Source of the DNA: Clostridioides difficile
GTDB lineage: Bacteria; Bacillota; Clostridia; Peptostreptococcales; Peptostreptococcaceae
Assembly: GCF_001299635.1 (NCBI RefSeq)
Contig: NZ_JRHN01000050.1
Coordinates: forward strand, 1-64,000
Length of the DNA: 64,000 nucleotides
Direction of reading: 5' to 3'
Part shown: positions 49,880-59,183 of the stretch, one piece after another
Layout: each line of letters begins with the position of its first letter
Numbering within the stretch: position 1 is the first letter of the stretch
The notes under the pieces: model-generated
The model's input: the letters and a program-made list of their open reading frames with translations, nothing else
What the model was told of the DNA's origin: nothing
The model's database searches: none
Translations under genes and position numbers: made by a program

Positions 49880-51255
49880 TACTTAGCCACTTCCTTTCCT
49901 ATACAATATGTAGTGTGTAATAAATGATGAGATTTTTCTCCTAATGGTTCTACTAGATATTCATCATACAATTTTTTAATCTCAGGGTTCTCATGAGATT
50001 TTCTAACTGCCAAATGTTCATCATGCACATATGTTGCCTTTGTTCTATTTTCATAGGCTAATTCTTTATATTCTTCTAATAAAATTTTTGGTTGACCTCC
50101 GCCACTTACACATCCAACAGGACAAGTCATAACTTCAATGAAATCTACATCTAATTTTCCTTTTTCTAAATCTTCAAGTACTGGTATTACATTTTTTAGT
50201 CCACTCACTACTCCAACTCTTAGGTCTAAATCTCCTATCTTAATAGTTGACTTTCTAAAACCATTCTCTCCTCTTACTTGTTTTACTTCTACATTAGGAA
50301 TACTTTCTCCAGCTATAAGCTCATAACCAGTTCTTATAGCCGCTTCCATAACTCCACCAGTAACACCAAATATAGTTCCAGCTCCACTATAGCTACCTAA
50401 AGGACTATCAAACTTTTCTTCTCTTAAGTTTTTGAAATCAATTCCCATATCTTTTATTAGGTAAGCTAATTCTCTTGTAGTTAACACTACATCTACATCT
50501 CTATATCCACTAGAATCCATTTCTTCTCTATCACATTCATATTTTTTACATGTACATGGCATTATAGAAACACTAAATATTTTTGATGCATCTATATTAT
50601 TTATTTCTGCACCATAAGTTTTAAATATTGCACCACCCATCTGTTGAGGTGATTTACAAGAAGATAAATGATTAGTTAATTTAGGATAATTTTTTTCCAT
50701 AAACTTTACCCATGCTGGACAACAAGATGTAAACATTGGAAGAGTTCCACCTTCTGTCACCCTTTTAATCAACTCGCTACCTTCTTCCATAATAGTCAAA
50801 TCTGCTGCAAAGTTAGTATCATATACTCTATCAAAATTTAAAGCTCTAAGTGCTGCTGCCATTTTGCCAGCACCTAGGTATCCTAGATAATATCCAAAAT
50901 CTTCACCTAAAGCTACTCTAACTGCAGGTGCACATTGAACCATAGTAAATACATTTGGGTCATTTAAAGCCTTTTTAACCTTATCTACATCACATACATT
51001 ATATGCTGCAAATATAGGTTCATTTATAGATTCTGGTATATCTCTTTCTTGTTTTTTACTTTGCAAAAATTCGAATCCTTCATCTATAACTGAGGCATAT
51101 GATTTACAAGTTTGAACACATTGACCACACATAACACATCTATCTAAATTTATTTCTTGTGGTTTCCCCTCTTCACCTTCAATAGCATTTACTGGACAGA
51201 CTTTGGAACATTCTCTACATCCAGTACATAAATCTTTATCTATATTTATTATCAT
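49879..51255 (-). CDS. hydA: [FeFe]-hydrogenase, catalytic subunit
   Basis: 458 aa. N-terminal two-cluster ferredoxin domain, then the H-cluster domain with L1 TSCCPAWVKF (proton-relay Cys present), L2 MPCTCKKYECDRE, and L3 EVMTCPVGCVSGGGQP. It makes or uses H2. Between two HydN genes and downstream of fdhF/fdhD it matches the hydrogenase module of a hydrogen-dependent CO2 reductase or formate-hydrogen lyase. Start is the ATG after AGGGGTAGGTG; the ORF's GTG start overlaps the site. Confidence 0.93.
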   Translation of the reverse strand: MIINIDKDLCTGCRECSKVCPVNAIEGEEGKPQEINLDRCVMCGQCVQTCKSYASVIDEGFEFLQSKKQERDIPESINEPIFAAYNVCDVDKVKKALNDPNVFTMVQCAPAVRVALGEDFGYYLGYLGAGKMAAALRALNFDRVYDTNFAADLTIMEEGSELIKRVTEGGTLPMFTSCCPAWVKFMEKNYPKLTNHLSSCKSPQQMGGAIFKTYGAEINNIDASKIFSVSIMPCTCKKYECDREEMDSSGYRDVDVVLTTRELAYLIKDMGIDFKNLREEKFDSPLGSYSGAGTIFGVTGGVMEAAIRTGYELIAGESIPNVEVKQVRGENGFRKSTIKIGDLDLRVGVVSGLKNVIPVLEDLEKGKLDVDFIEVMTCPVGCVSGGGQPKILLEEYKELAYENRTKATYVHDEHLAVRKSHENPEIKKLYDEYLVEPLGEKSHHLLHTTYCIGKEVAK

Positions 51256-51279
51256 AAACGTCACCTACCCCTGTATCCT

Positions 51280-51831
51280 TTATTTATTTGTTAACAATAA
51301 GCTAAGTGCAGCCTGTCTATTCTTAGCCTTTTTGTCATCTATTGGAGTAACAAGTTTTAAAGCTTCCTGAGGACATGCACTTACACAAGCTATCTTTTCA
51401 TTGTCTTTACATAAGTCACATTTATAAGCTATTTTTTTATTTTCTTCTAAAATTACTTGTTCTACTTCTTTACCATCTTCATATTGTGGAAGTAAATCTA
51501 TAGCTCCAAAAGGACATGCTAGCAGACAAGTTTTACATCCTATACATTTTTCTTCATTTACAGACATAATGTTATTTTCTTTGATTATAGCTTTTTGTGG
51601 ACATGAGTTTAGACAAGGAGCATCTTCACAGTGTCTACATTGTATCGGCATACAGAAAGTATCACCTTTTACCAAATAAAGTCTAGGTATAACAGGTATA
51701 TCAACCGTTCCAACTGTATAACCTACATTGTTATGTTGATTATGCATTGTAAAACAAGCTACTTCACAAGCTCTACAACCTGTACATTTGTTTGGGTCTG
51801 CTATTACAAAAGAGCCTATTTTATTTTTCAT
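51280..51831 (-). CDS. hydN1: HydN/HycB-type polyferredoxin, first copy
   Basis: 183 aa with four Cys cluster sites (CTGCRACEVAC, CRHCEDAPCLNSC, CIGCKTCLLAC, CDLCKDNEKIACVSAC). Close relative of hydN2. It should carry electrons between FdhF and HydA. SD AAAGGTGGG. Confidence 0.9.
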   Translation of the reverse strand: MKNKIGSFVIADPNKCTGCRACEVACFTMHNQHNNVGYTVGTVDIPVIPRLYLVKGDTFCMPIQCRHCEDAPCLNSCPQKAIIKENNIMSVNEEKCIGCKTCLLACPFGAIDLLPQYEDGKEVEQVILEENKKIAYKCDLCKDNEKIACVSACPQEALKLVTPIDDKKAKNRQAALSLLLTNK

Positions 51832-51871
51832 ATTATCCCACCTTTCAATTTGTATATTTCTAAATCCCTAG

Positions 51872-52042
51872 TTATTTTTCATTATATATATTTATATATT
51901 TTAAGATTTTCTCAGTACTTATATTTCGCTTACATTTTTTACACAAATTGTATGTGTTTTCATATACTTTATCAGTGTCATCAATTAATGCTCCACAGAT
52001 TTCACACTTTGAATATTTTTGTTCTTCTTTTTTAGCACACAT
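51872..52042 (-). CDS. Small Cys-rich protein with two CxxC knuckles
   Basis: 56 aa (70 if the upstream ATG at 52084 is used). CEIC and CKKC, 20 residues apart, make a likely zinc ribbon. The gene starts at or inside the end of fdhD and lies before hydN1, so it is part of the operon. Ribosome sites are weak for both starts, in keeping with coupled translation. Not a recognised family. Confidence 0.55.
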   Translation of the reverse strand: MCAKKEEQKYSKCEICGALIDDTDKVYENTYNLCKKCKRNISTEKILKYINIYNEK

Positions 52043-52052
52043 ATACTCAGTC

Positions 52053-52886
52053 TCACTTTTTGATAACTCTCTGTGGGTTTGCATAAATATTCATTCGTCT
52101 TCCTCTCACAAACCCAATAAGAGTTATATTTAATTTTTTAGAAAGCTCTATTGATAAATTAGTTGGTGCTGATTTTGATACTACAATAGGAATTTGGGTC
52201 ATAGCCGCTTTCAATATCATCTCTAATGATATTCTTCCACTTACTGCTATAATTTTATCTTTCAAGGATATCTCATTTAAGACACAAAATCCAATTGCCT
52301 TGTCCATTGCATTATGTCTAGCCACATCTTCACAGGTTACTATATTTTCATCGTAATTAAATATGGACACACTGTGCACCCCACCCGTGTTTTTGAATAA
52401 GTATGACGAATTTAAATTTCTATCCATTATGCTATAAACTGTATCATAATTTATTTTTATATCACTCTCTACAGGAGTACATTTTATATAGTCTAGTGAA
52501 TTCAAAAATATAATTTGTTCATCTTCGCTTTCCTGTTTATTTTGAATATTTACTTTTGCAAAACGTTCCTTCTCATTTATCTCCAAGCTCAATAAACTTC
52601 TTTTGTTTTCTATATATCCCTTTGTTTTCAAAAAACCAACTACAAGTTCTTCTAAATTATATGGCGTACATAAAAATGTATTTACATATTTATCATTCAA
52701 AATAAAACTAAGCGGATATTCTGCAATTATTTCTTCATTGTCTGTTGATAGTTCATATTCATTTACTTTGTTTATTTCTACATTAAAAGAATTTAAATAT
52801 TCATAATCCACTAGACTATAACTGTTTTCAAAAACTTCATCCTTGCTATTTTCTTGTAATTTAGTTTTTGAGTATATATTATTCAT
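52053..52886 (-). CDS. fdhD: Formate dehydrogenase accessory sulfurtransferase FdhD
   Basis: 277 aa. Family motifs FLCTPYNLEELVVGFL, NTGGVHSVS, EDVARHNAMDKAIG and SGRISLEMILKAA are present. FdhD passes sulfur from a desulfurase to the molybdenum/tungsten cofactor of FdhF. Oddity: where E. coli FdhD has its CxxC pair, this protein reads DYIKCTPVES, with one Cys only. Lies 48 bases after fdhF. Confidence 0.9.
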   Translation of the reverse strand: MNNIYSKTKLQENSKDEVFENSYSLVDYEYLNSFNVEINKVNEYELSTDNEEIIAEYPLSFILNDKYVNTFLCTPYNLEELVVGFLKTKGYIENKRSLLSLEINEKERFAKVNIQNKQESEDEQIIFLNSLDYIKCTPVESDIKINYDTVYSIMDRNLNSSYLFKNTGGVHSVSIFNYDENIVTCEDVARHNAMDKAIGFCVLNEISLKDKIIAVSGRISLEMILKAAMTQIPIVVSKSAPTNLSIELSKKLNITLIGFVRGRRMNIYANPQRVIKK

Positions 52887-52934
52887 AAAATATTAGCCTT
52901 TCCGCTTTTTATAAATCCTTATTAAAATTAACTA

Positions 52935-55079
52935 CTAAATATTTGTAGCAGTCATTTTATCTTTAAGATTTTGATACTCTTCTTTCACACATTTTGCTGC
53001 TAATTCTTGGTCTTCAAGTTTCTCCAGTTTAACAGCACAATATTTATATTCTGGTGTTTTAGATATAGGGTCCAAGTTTGCTATTGTAAGTTCATTACAA
53101 GCTCCAACCCACCACTGATAAGTCATATATGTTGCACCTTCCTTAACTCTATCAGTAACTGTTGCTCTTGTTATTACACTTCCTCTTCTTGAACTGATTC
53201 TAACTAGTTCATCATCTTCAATCCCTAGTTTCTCTGCATCATTACAATTTATTTGAACACGACCTGGTTCATCTTCTAATGAACTAAGCGTTCTACAGTT
53301 ACCAGTCATAGTTCTTACTGAATAATGCCCAACTTCTCTTACAGTACATAAACTAAATGGATACTCATCATCTTCAACTTCCATAGGAGGTCTCCACTCA
53401 GCAGCAAATAAATTACCTTTTCCATTAGGAGTAGAAAACTTCTGACCTTCATATAAATACATAGTTCCTTTATCTTCTACACTTTCACTCTTACAAGGCC
53501 ACTGAACACTCCCTTGAGCTTCTATTTTTTCATAAGTGGCACCTAAGAAGCTTGGACATAATTGTCTAAGTTCATCCCATATTTCTTTAGTGTTTTTATA
53601 GTTCATAGGGTATCCCATTGCTGTAGAAATTTCGCTTATAATTTGCCAATCTGGTTTTACATCTCCTTGTGGCTCTATAGCCTTTCTCATCAACTGGAAT
53701 CCTCTATCTGCACATGTATATACTCCTTCATGTTCTCCCCAAGAAGTAGCTGGAAGTATAACATCAGCATGAAGCGCTGTCTTATTCATAAATATATCTT
53801 GAACAACTACAAACTCCAACTCATCTAGAGCTTCTCTAACTTCTGATGCATCTGGGTCACTTTGTACTGGGTCTTCTCCAAATATATAATAAGCCTTAAG
53901 CTTTTTCTCTTTTAGTACTAAATTTGGAACTTGAGTTAAACTATAACCATTATTAGGAGATAACTTTACTCCCCAAGCGTTTTCAAACTTTTCTCTTATC
54001 TTATCATCAGTTACATTTTGATACCCTGGATATACATTAGGAAGAGCTCCCATATCGCAAGCCCCTTGAACATTATTTTGTCCACGTACAGGTCCTATTC
54101 CAACGCTTTCTCTACCAAAGTTACCTGTAAGTAAAGCAATTGATGCAAGTCCTTTAACTACATCAACAGCTTGTCCAAATTGACAGACACCCATTCCATA
54201 AAGTATCATAGCTTTCTTACCTTTTGCATATTCCCTCATAGCTTTTCTTATAAGCTCTTCTGGAATTCCTGTAATCTTTTCAGCATATTTAGCTGTATAT
54301 GGTTTAACAATTTCTTTATATTCATCAAAACCTTGTGTATGATTTTGAACAAAATCTTTATTATAAAGACCTTCTTCTATCAAGACATTTCCAAAAGCAT
54401 TTACTAAAACCATGTTTGTTCCACCTTTTATAGGTAGATGTATATCCGCAATTCTTGCAGATTCAGTTAGTCTAGGGTCAGTAACAATTAGTTTAGCTCC
54501 ATTTTTTTTAGCTTTTATTATTCTATTTGCTACTATTGGATGTGAATCTGCTCCATTATATCCAAATATAAATAAGACATCTGCATTTTCTATCTCTGGT
54601 ATAGAATTTGACATTGCACCACTACCTAATGAGTAAGCCAGACCGGCTACAGATGGTGCATGTCAGACACGAGCGCAATGGTCAACATTATTAGTTCCTA
54701 CTGCAGCTCTCATAAATTTTTGCATTATATAGTTTGCTTCATTACCAGGTCCTCTTGCAGAACCTGTTCCCATAATAGAATCAGGGCCATATTTTTCTTT
54801 AATTTCATTTAATCTTGAAGCTGTGTAACTTATAGCTTCATCCCATTCAACCTCTTCTAATACACCTTGTTTTTTTATCATTGGCTTTTTTAGCCTAGGT
54901 GTTAAAATTTTAGGGTCATTTAGAAAATCCCATCCATAACGACCTTTTAAGCACAAACTTTCTTGATTTGTTCTACCATTAGCTGGCTCAGCTCTTAATA
55001 TCTTATTGTCTTTTACCACTAGATATAGTTGGCATCCAGCTCCACAGTATGGACAAACTGTTAAAATTTTTTTCTCCAT
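52935..55079 (-). CDS. fdhF: Selenocysteine formate dehydrogenase, FdhH type
   Basis: 714 aa when the in-frame TGA at 54663-54665 is read as selenocysteine (residue 139). N-terminal [4Fe-4S] site CPYCGAGC...CLKGRYGW; the active-site context HCARV-Sec-HAPSVAGLAYS matches formate dehydrogenase H. C-terminal molybdopterin dinucleotide domain is complete (MTGNCRTLSS...INCNDAEKLG). With HydA and HydN subunits it should interconvert formate and CO2 + H2. A SECIS-like hairpin follows the TGA. SD AAGGGGGG. Confidence 0.95.
54620..54665 (-). promoter_or_regulatory. SECIS-like hairpin of fdhF
   Basis: Directly 3' of the UGA. Apical stem GUAGCC/GGCUUAC (one bulge) closes the loop GGUCU (54633-54650 region), the same loop core as in the E. 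coli fdhF SECIS. It should bind SelB. Confidence 0.8.
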
Positions 55080-55145
55080 ACATTTCCCCCCTTAGATTTA
55101 TCCCCTGATAAGTAAAATTTACCTTAAAGATAATGAAATGTTTTT

Positions 55146-55175
55146 ATAATATGCAAAATTACAAATATTTTGCAA
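55146..55175 (-). promoter_or_regulatory. Possible promoter of the fdhF operon
   Basis: TTGCAA (55170-55175), 18 nt, TATTAT (55146-55151). No sigma-54 TGGCAC-TTGCA pair was found. Confidence 0.4.
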
Positions 55176-55226
55176 TACTATCTATTAAATTCAACAATTT
55201 TCTCACAATTCCTTTTATATTTTTAA

Positions 55227-55300
55227 AAAAAATATGTCATAATAATCTTTATATTTCAACTATCTAATTAAAATATTCTAGCTCTTATGACATATTTTTT
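55227..55300 (-). terminator. Terminator of the flippase-like gene
   Basis: AAAAATATGTCATAA pairs with TTATGACATATTTTT across a ~45-base loop, just past the stop codon. Confidence 0.7.
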
Positions 55301-55323
55301 AATATACGCTTATTTAAATCTAT

Positions 55324-56382
55324 TTAATTTTCACTTAAAACTACATTTCTTCCAATCCTATTTTTCATTCTGTAGTGAGTGATTACAGTAAATATTCCAC
55401 TTCCAATAAGAATCAAGTAGTACATAAACCCACCATATAAAAATACTGCATATCCCATCAAAGATTGAGGGAATACTGATTTGAATATAGTGAAAAATGC
55501 CAATTCATTAGCTCCTACATTCCCAGGTGTTGGTATTGGTGATATCGCCATATATAAAAATGCTTGTAGTGTTAATATATAGACGTAACTGTAACCTTGT
55601 AAATTAAATGCTTTGTATATCCAAAATGAAACACTAAAGTAAGCACTTAATTGAATAAAAGTTACTATTATAGTTGAAATTAATACTTTTTTATTCTTGG
55701 CAAAAAAACTTATCGCTTTACTATAATCATCTATAAAACTTTCTATAGAGTCAATCTTATTATCTAAAAATTTTAAAAATTTAATCTTTGATATATATTT
55801 GATAGAAACTCTCATAAAATATTTTATTTTTTCAGGATTTAAAATAACTAATATTATCATAATTAGGACAAATGAGTTAATAGCTATGCCTAAAAAAACT
55901 AAAGGCATAATCATTTTCATCTGTTTTTCTAACATAGAAAAATTCATTAGCACAAGTATTGTACAATAAAAAGTAACTACTATTTGAAAAATAATAGACT
56001 TATTGGTAATAACTGCACTTGCCTTACTAAGTGGCATTTTACATTTTTTAAGTACATATATCTGCACTGGTTGACTTCCTGAAGCAAAAGGAGTTATTAA
56101 ATTATAATAGAATCCCATAATGGCCAACTTAAAACCAATAAATCTAATATTAACTTTGTGAGTACTTTCTATAATTATCTTCATTACTACTCCTTCAAGC
56201 ATTATATGAGACATTATTGCCAAAGCACCTATGAATAAAAATTTCTTATCTACCATAACTATAACATTTGATAACATTTTAATGTCTAATGTTTTAAACA
56301 CTAGATAAATCGTTATACCTATTAGTAAAAATAAAAATGTATACTGTAGTAAACTCTTTCTAATATTCTTTAGTTTATCCAT
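55324..56382 (-). CDS. LPG-synthase-type flippase domain membrane protein (UPF0104)
   Basis: 352 aa, eight or so membrane segments; PIPTPGNVGANELAFF near residue 275 is the family signature of the MprF/AglD-like flippase domain. There is no C-terminal aminoacyl-transferase domain, so it is not a full MprF. It may flip a lipid; substrate unknown. ATG after AAAGGATGG; the longer ORF start (TTG) is not supported. Confidence 0.82.
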   Translation of the reverse strand: MDKLKNIRKSLLQYTFLFLLIGITIYLVFKTLDIKMLSNVIVMVDKKFLFIGALAIMSHIMLEGVVMKIIIESTHKVNIRFIGFKLAIMGFYYNLITPFASGSQPVQIYVLKKCKMPLSKASAVITNKSIIFQIVVTFYCTILVLMNFSMLEKQMKMIMPLVFLGIAINSFVLIMIILVILNPEKIKYFMRVSIKYISKIKFLKFLDNKIDSIESFIDDYSKAISFFAKNKKVLISTIIVTFIQLSAYFSVSFWIYKAFNLQGYSYVYILTLQAFLYMAISPIPTPGNVGANELAFFTIFKSVFPQSLMGYAVFLYGGFMYYLILIGSGIFTVITHYRMKNRIGRNVVLSEN

Positions 56383-56496
56383 TAGAGATAACCATCCTTT
56401 TCTCAAGATTTAATACCAAATACCTTATTATTAGTATACACTACGAATATTAATATTTTATAACAAAATACCTTACAATTTTGTCATTCACAAAAA

Positions 56497-56538
56497 ATAT
56501 TAATCTATAAATTAAATTTTAATATATAGATTAATATT
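56497..56538 (-). terminator. Terminator of the response regulator gene
   Basis: Inverted repeat around AATATTAATCTATA, six U on the minus strand. Confidence 0.7.
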
Positions 56539-56593
56539 TTACAAACATTTTGTAGATATATATAATATTTTCACTAAATTACACTTCTATTTA

Positions 56594-57253
56594 TTACACC
56601 CATTTATATCCTATACCCCATACAGTTTCTATAGTATAAACATCGCATTGTTTTAATTTGCTTCGTATATTTTTTATATGTTCTGTAATAGCACTTATAT
56701 CACTTTCTCCATCAAAACCATATACTGACTCATATATTCTTTCTTTTGAAAACACTTGCCCCTTATTTTTAGCTAAAAATTCACATATTAAATACTCACT
56801 CTTAGTAAAATTAATTTTTTTGCCATCAACTGAGACTTCTTTACCTAAAAAGTTAAATTGAACATTTGATATAGTTAATAAATTTTTTTTCTCTCTATTT
56901 TCTCTTCTTAGATGAGCAGTTATTCTAGCCCTTAACTCTCCTACACCAAATGGTTTTGTTATATAATCATCTGCTCCTATACCAAGACCATACATAATAT
57001 CACTTTCCATATTTTTAGCTGTCAAAAACAGTATTGGACAATCAACCTTATTCCTTATAGCTTTACATACTTCAAAACCATCAATCTTAGGCATCATTAC
57101 ATCTAATATTATTAGATTAAAAGAGTTAAAATTTATATCCATAGCATTCTCTACATCATTAATTACCTTCACTTCATGACCATCTCTTTTTAATACATTT
57201 TCAATCAGCTTTAACATATCTAGCTCATCATCTATTACTAATATCTTAGACAT
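56594..57253 (-). CDS. OmpR/PhoB-type response regulator (orphan)
   Basis: 219 aa. Receiver domain with acidic pocket DDE (8-10), phospho-Asp in ILDVMMPKIDG (~53) and Lys in TKPFGVGEL; C-terminal winged helix ending ETVWGIGYKWV. No histidine kinase gene is adjacent on either side, so its partner is elsewhere. SD GGAG before the ATG. Confidence 0.92.
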   Translation of the reverse strand: MSKILVIDDELDMLKLIENVLKRDGHEVKVINDVENAMDINFNSFNLIILDVMMPKIDGFEVCKAIRNKVDCPILFLTAKNMESDIMYGLGIGADDYITKPFGVGELRARITAHLRRENREKKNLLTISNVQFNFLGKEVSVDGKKINFTKSEYLICEFLAKNKGQVFSKERIYESVYGFDGESDISAITEHIKNIRSKLKQCDVYTIETVWGIGYKWV

Positions 57254-57565
57254 ACTAACTCCTCCATTTATATGTTTAATAACATTTTAATCCGTACTTT
57301 TAATAAATCTCTTTGCAAATTTACATCTACTATTATACTCCCATATTATAGCTTACAATAACTACTTAATATTTTACAAATAAAATATTTTAGATACAAA
57401 AACTTTACATTTCAAGTACTTTGTATTTATTTTATATGTATTTACTTAAATAGCAAAATTTATTTAATAACTTATTATTGTAATATTTTAAATATGTAAT
57501 AAAATCAATAATAAGAGAACTTCTTCTAAACACATCTTTAATTATTTAAATTGGAGGAAAAAATT
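57254..57565. other. Divergent promoter region
   Basis: About 310 AT-rich bases between the response regulator and the DUF3786 gene, both reading outward. No clear operator or strong promoter pair seen. Confidence 0.4.
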
Positions 57566-58195
57566 ATGGATGAAAAGTTAACAAAAAGTAATTATAATGT
57601 TCCATTTAACTATGCTCGAGAAAAATTTAAAGAATTAGACCCTCATACAATTAGCAATTTAAGTAATATATCTTTCAACAGTGATTTGAACAGATTCACA
57701 CTAAATTTTTTTGGTAAACGATATATCATAGATTATCCAAGTGGAGAAGTTTGGAATGATAATGGTAGTATCTGTAAAAACTTCGAACTTAAAATTTTGA
57801 TAATTAGATACTTAATTAATGCTAAGGGTATTCCTAGAACTAATAAATATGTAACTTTTAAAGAAATACCTGGTGGCAATGTTTACTATCCAAACTTTTT
57901 AAACAGAACTCTAGCTAGGCTTTCAGAAGTTTTTACATCTCAAATAGAAAAATATAAGTTGGTTATGGAAAATATGGGAGCTGAGAAAGTAGACATGGGT
58001 GATTTAGCCTACAAGTTTACATATATAGGTAATACTTCTATGATATTTATACTTTGGTTTGGAGATGATGAGTTTCCTCCAAATTCAAATATATTATTTG
58101 ATTCTAATATAATCTATTATTTTAATGCAGAAGATTTGGCAGTTGTTCCTGATACAGCTATAGATGCTATCCTGAATAAAATAAAGCAAACATAA
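57566..58195 (+). CDS. DUF3786 domain protein
   Basis: 209 aa. GGNVYYPNFLNR...FGDDEFPPNSNILFDSNIIYYFNAEDL fits DUF3786, seen in anaerobes with corrinoid and Fe-S metabolism; role unknown. The ATG eight bases after GGAGG is chosen; the ORF's TTG start lies just before that site. Confidence 0.8.
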   Translation: MDEKLTKSNYNVPFNYAREKFKELDPHTISNLSNISFNSDLNRFTLNFFGKRYIIDYPSGEVWNDNGSICKNFELKILIIRYLINAKGIPRTNKYVTFKEIPGGNVYYPNFLNRTLARLSEVFTSQIEKYKLVMENMGAEKVDMGDLAYKFTYIGNTSMIFILWFGDDEFPPNSNILFDSNIIYYFNAEDLAVVPDTAIDAILNKIKQT

Positions 58196-58337
58196 ATATC
58201 AATAATATCATAATAAAATTTTTTATAGATTTATGCTGAATATAATATGAAATGGAGTCAAAAAAGACAACTCAAACACATTGGCTATAGCACACTACTA
58301 TGAGATATTAAAAAATTTAGAGAGATAATAGTTATAT

Positions 58338-58378
58338 AAAAAATAGTGGCTATTCATTTTTAATAGCCACTATTTTTT
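58338..58378 (+). terminator. Bidirectional terminator after the DUF3786 gene
   Basis: AAAAAATAGTGGCTATT pairs perfectly with its complement (58362-58378). Serves the convergent DUF3786 and DUF1062 genes. Confidence 0.85.
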
Positions 58379-58422
58379 AAACTGATTTAGTTATAGAAAA
58401 TATATTAAGTTAGTTATTATAG

Positions 58423-58998
58423 CTAATTTGAAGACTTCTGCTTCTCCTCACCTATCTCTAACATAATTTCATAATTTAATTTGCTTTTCTTTAAATCAAC
58501 TCCAGATATACTTTTAATAATCCCACAGTCTAACATTTCATCAAATTTCTTTCTGGATAGACCTAGTTTTTCACGTAATAATGTTGATACCTTTAGTTGA
58601 GACGGATACTTACTTACAACTCTAATTTGTGTAAATTCATTAATATTAATCTCTTGACCTACTATTTTATATTCTGGAATACCAACTTCTGCTCCATTTC
58701 TATGTAAAAGTTCTACATTCATAGCATATTGCTTAACAAGATTATTATCATTTGTATGGAATTGTTCTAGTATTTCTGGATTCAAGCTTTTTGGATTAAC
58801 ACGAGAATATATAGTTGAGTTCCATGTTGAATCACAATTTGAACACTTATATATTAACCATATATCTAAATATTTATGTTGAGCATTAACTCTAAATAAA
58901 TCTGAACAAATATATTCAGTCTTTTTTCCACATTTTTTACAATACCTAATTACAGGTAGCTGGGAAGTATATTCTACTTCCCAAATTATTTCTTGCAT
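58423..58998 (-). CDS. DUF1062 protein: zinc ribbon plus S4-like segment
   Basis: 191 aa. A four-Cys zinc ribbon (CKKC near residue 20, CSNC near 50) with the DUF1062 hallmark LDIWLIYKCSNCDSTWN. The C-terminal part KVSTLLREKLGLSRKKFDEMLDCG resembles an S4 RNA-binding domain, which suggests binding to rRNA or tRNA. That is my reading, not an established function. The ribosome site AAAGG is held in a hairpin preceded by a 17-aa leader ORF, so translation is probably conditional. Confidence 0.75.
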   Translation of the reverse strand: MQEIIWEVEYTSQLPVIRYCKKCGKKTEYICSDLFRVNAQHKYLDIWLIYKCSNCDSTWNSTIYSRVNPKSLNPEILEQFHTNDNNLVKQYAMNVELLHRNGAEVGIPEYKIVGQEININEFTQIRVVSKYPSQLKVSTLLREKLGLSRKKFDEMLDCGIIKSISGVDLKKSKLNYEIMLEIGEEKQKSSN

Positions 58999-59010
58999 AA
59001 ACAAAATTTC

Positions 59011-59042
59011 CTTTCTATTAATATTACTAATCTAATAGAAAG
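59011..59042 (-). promoter_or_regulatory. Ribosome-site-sequestering hairpin of the DUF1062 gene
   Basis: RNA arm CUUUCUAUUA (59033-59042) pairs with UAAUAGAAAG (59011-59020), ten base pairs. The 3' arm contains most of the AAAGG ribosome site; the 5' arm is the end of the 17-aa leader ORF. This is the geometry of a translational attenuator. Confidence 0.6.
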
Positions 59043-59080
59043 TTATGAAAAGGTGGAATATAATCAAGTATTTTTCTCAA
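59027..59080 (-). CDS. 17-aa leader peptide upstream of the DUF1062 gene
   Basis: Short ORF MRKILDYIPPFHNFLLD, TTG start, with a perfect AGGAGG (59088-59093) seven bases before. It includes a Pro-Pro pair, a classic stall-prone motif. Its last four codons form one arm of the hairpin that hides the next gene's ribosome site. Too short for homology; support comes from the ribosome site and geometry. Confidence 0.5.
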   Translation of the reverse strand: MRKILDYIPPFHNFLLD

Positions 59081-59116
59081 AACAAGACCTCCTAATTTTA
59101 ATAAATTTTAATTTCG

Positions 59117-59183
59117 CTTATACAAAAGACTATTACTTCTTATTAAGTACTTTACAACTAACTTTGTTACCTAATTGTATAAG
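59117..59183 (-). promoter_or_regulatory. Long-range stem in the DUF1062 leader
   Basis: CTTATACAA (59117-59125) and TTGTATAAG (59175-59183) pair perfectly, nine base pairs, enclosing ~50 bases. It suggests a folded leader RNA. No terminator U-tract. Confidence 0.35.

Noticed and set aside
49364-51831. Gene duplication of hydN by recent transfer
   Set aside because: The two HydN proteins are clearly different in sequence and both occur in known CO2-reductase operons; no mobile element is nearby.
52935-54614. fdhF as a pseudogene split by a nonsense codon
   Set aside because: The TGA lies exactly at the selenocysteine position with a SECIS-like hairpin; both halves are intact and in frame.
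55080-55240. Sigma-54 promoter for the fdhF operon, as in enterobacteria
   Set aside because: No TGGCAC-N5-TTGCA pair is present on the minus strand; only a sigma-A-like pair is visible.
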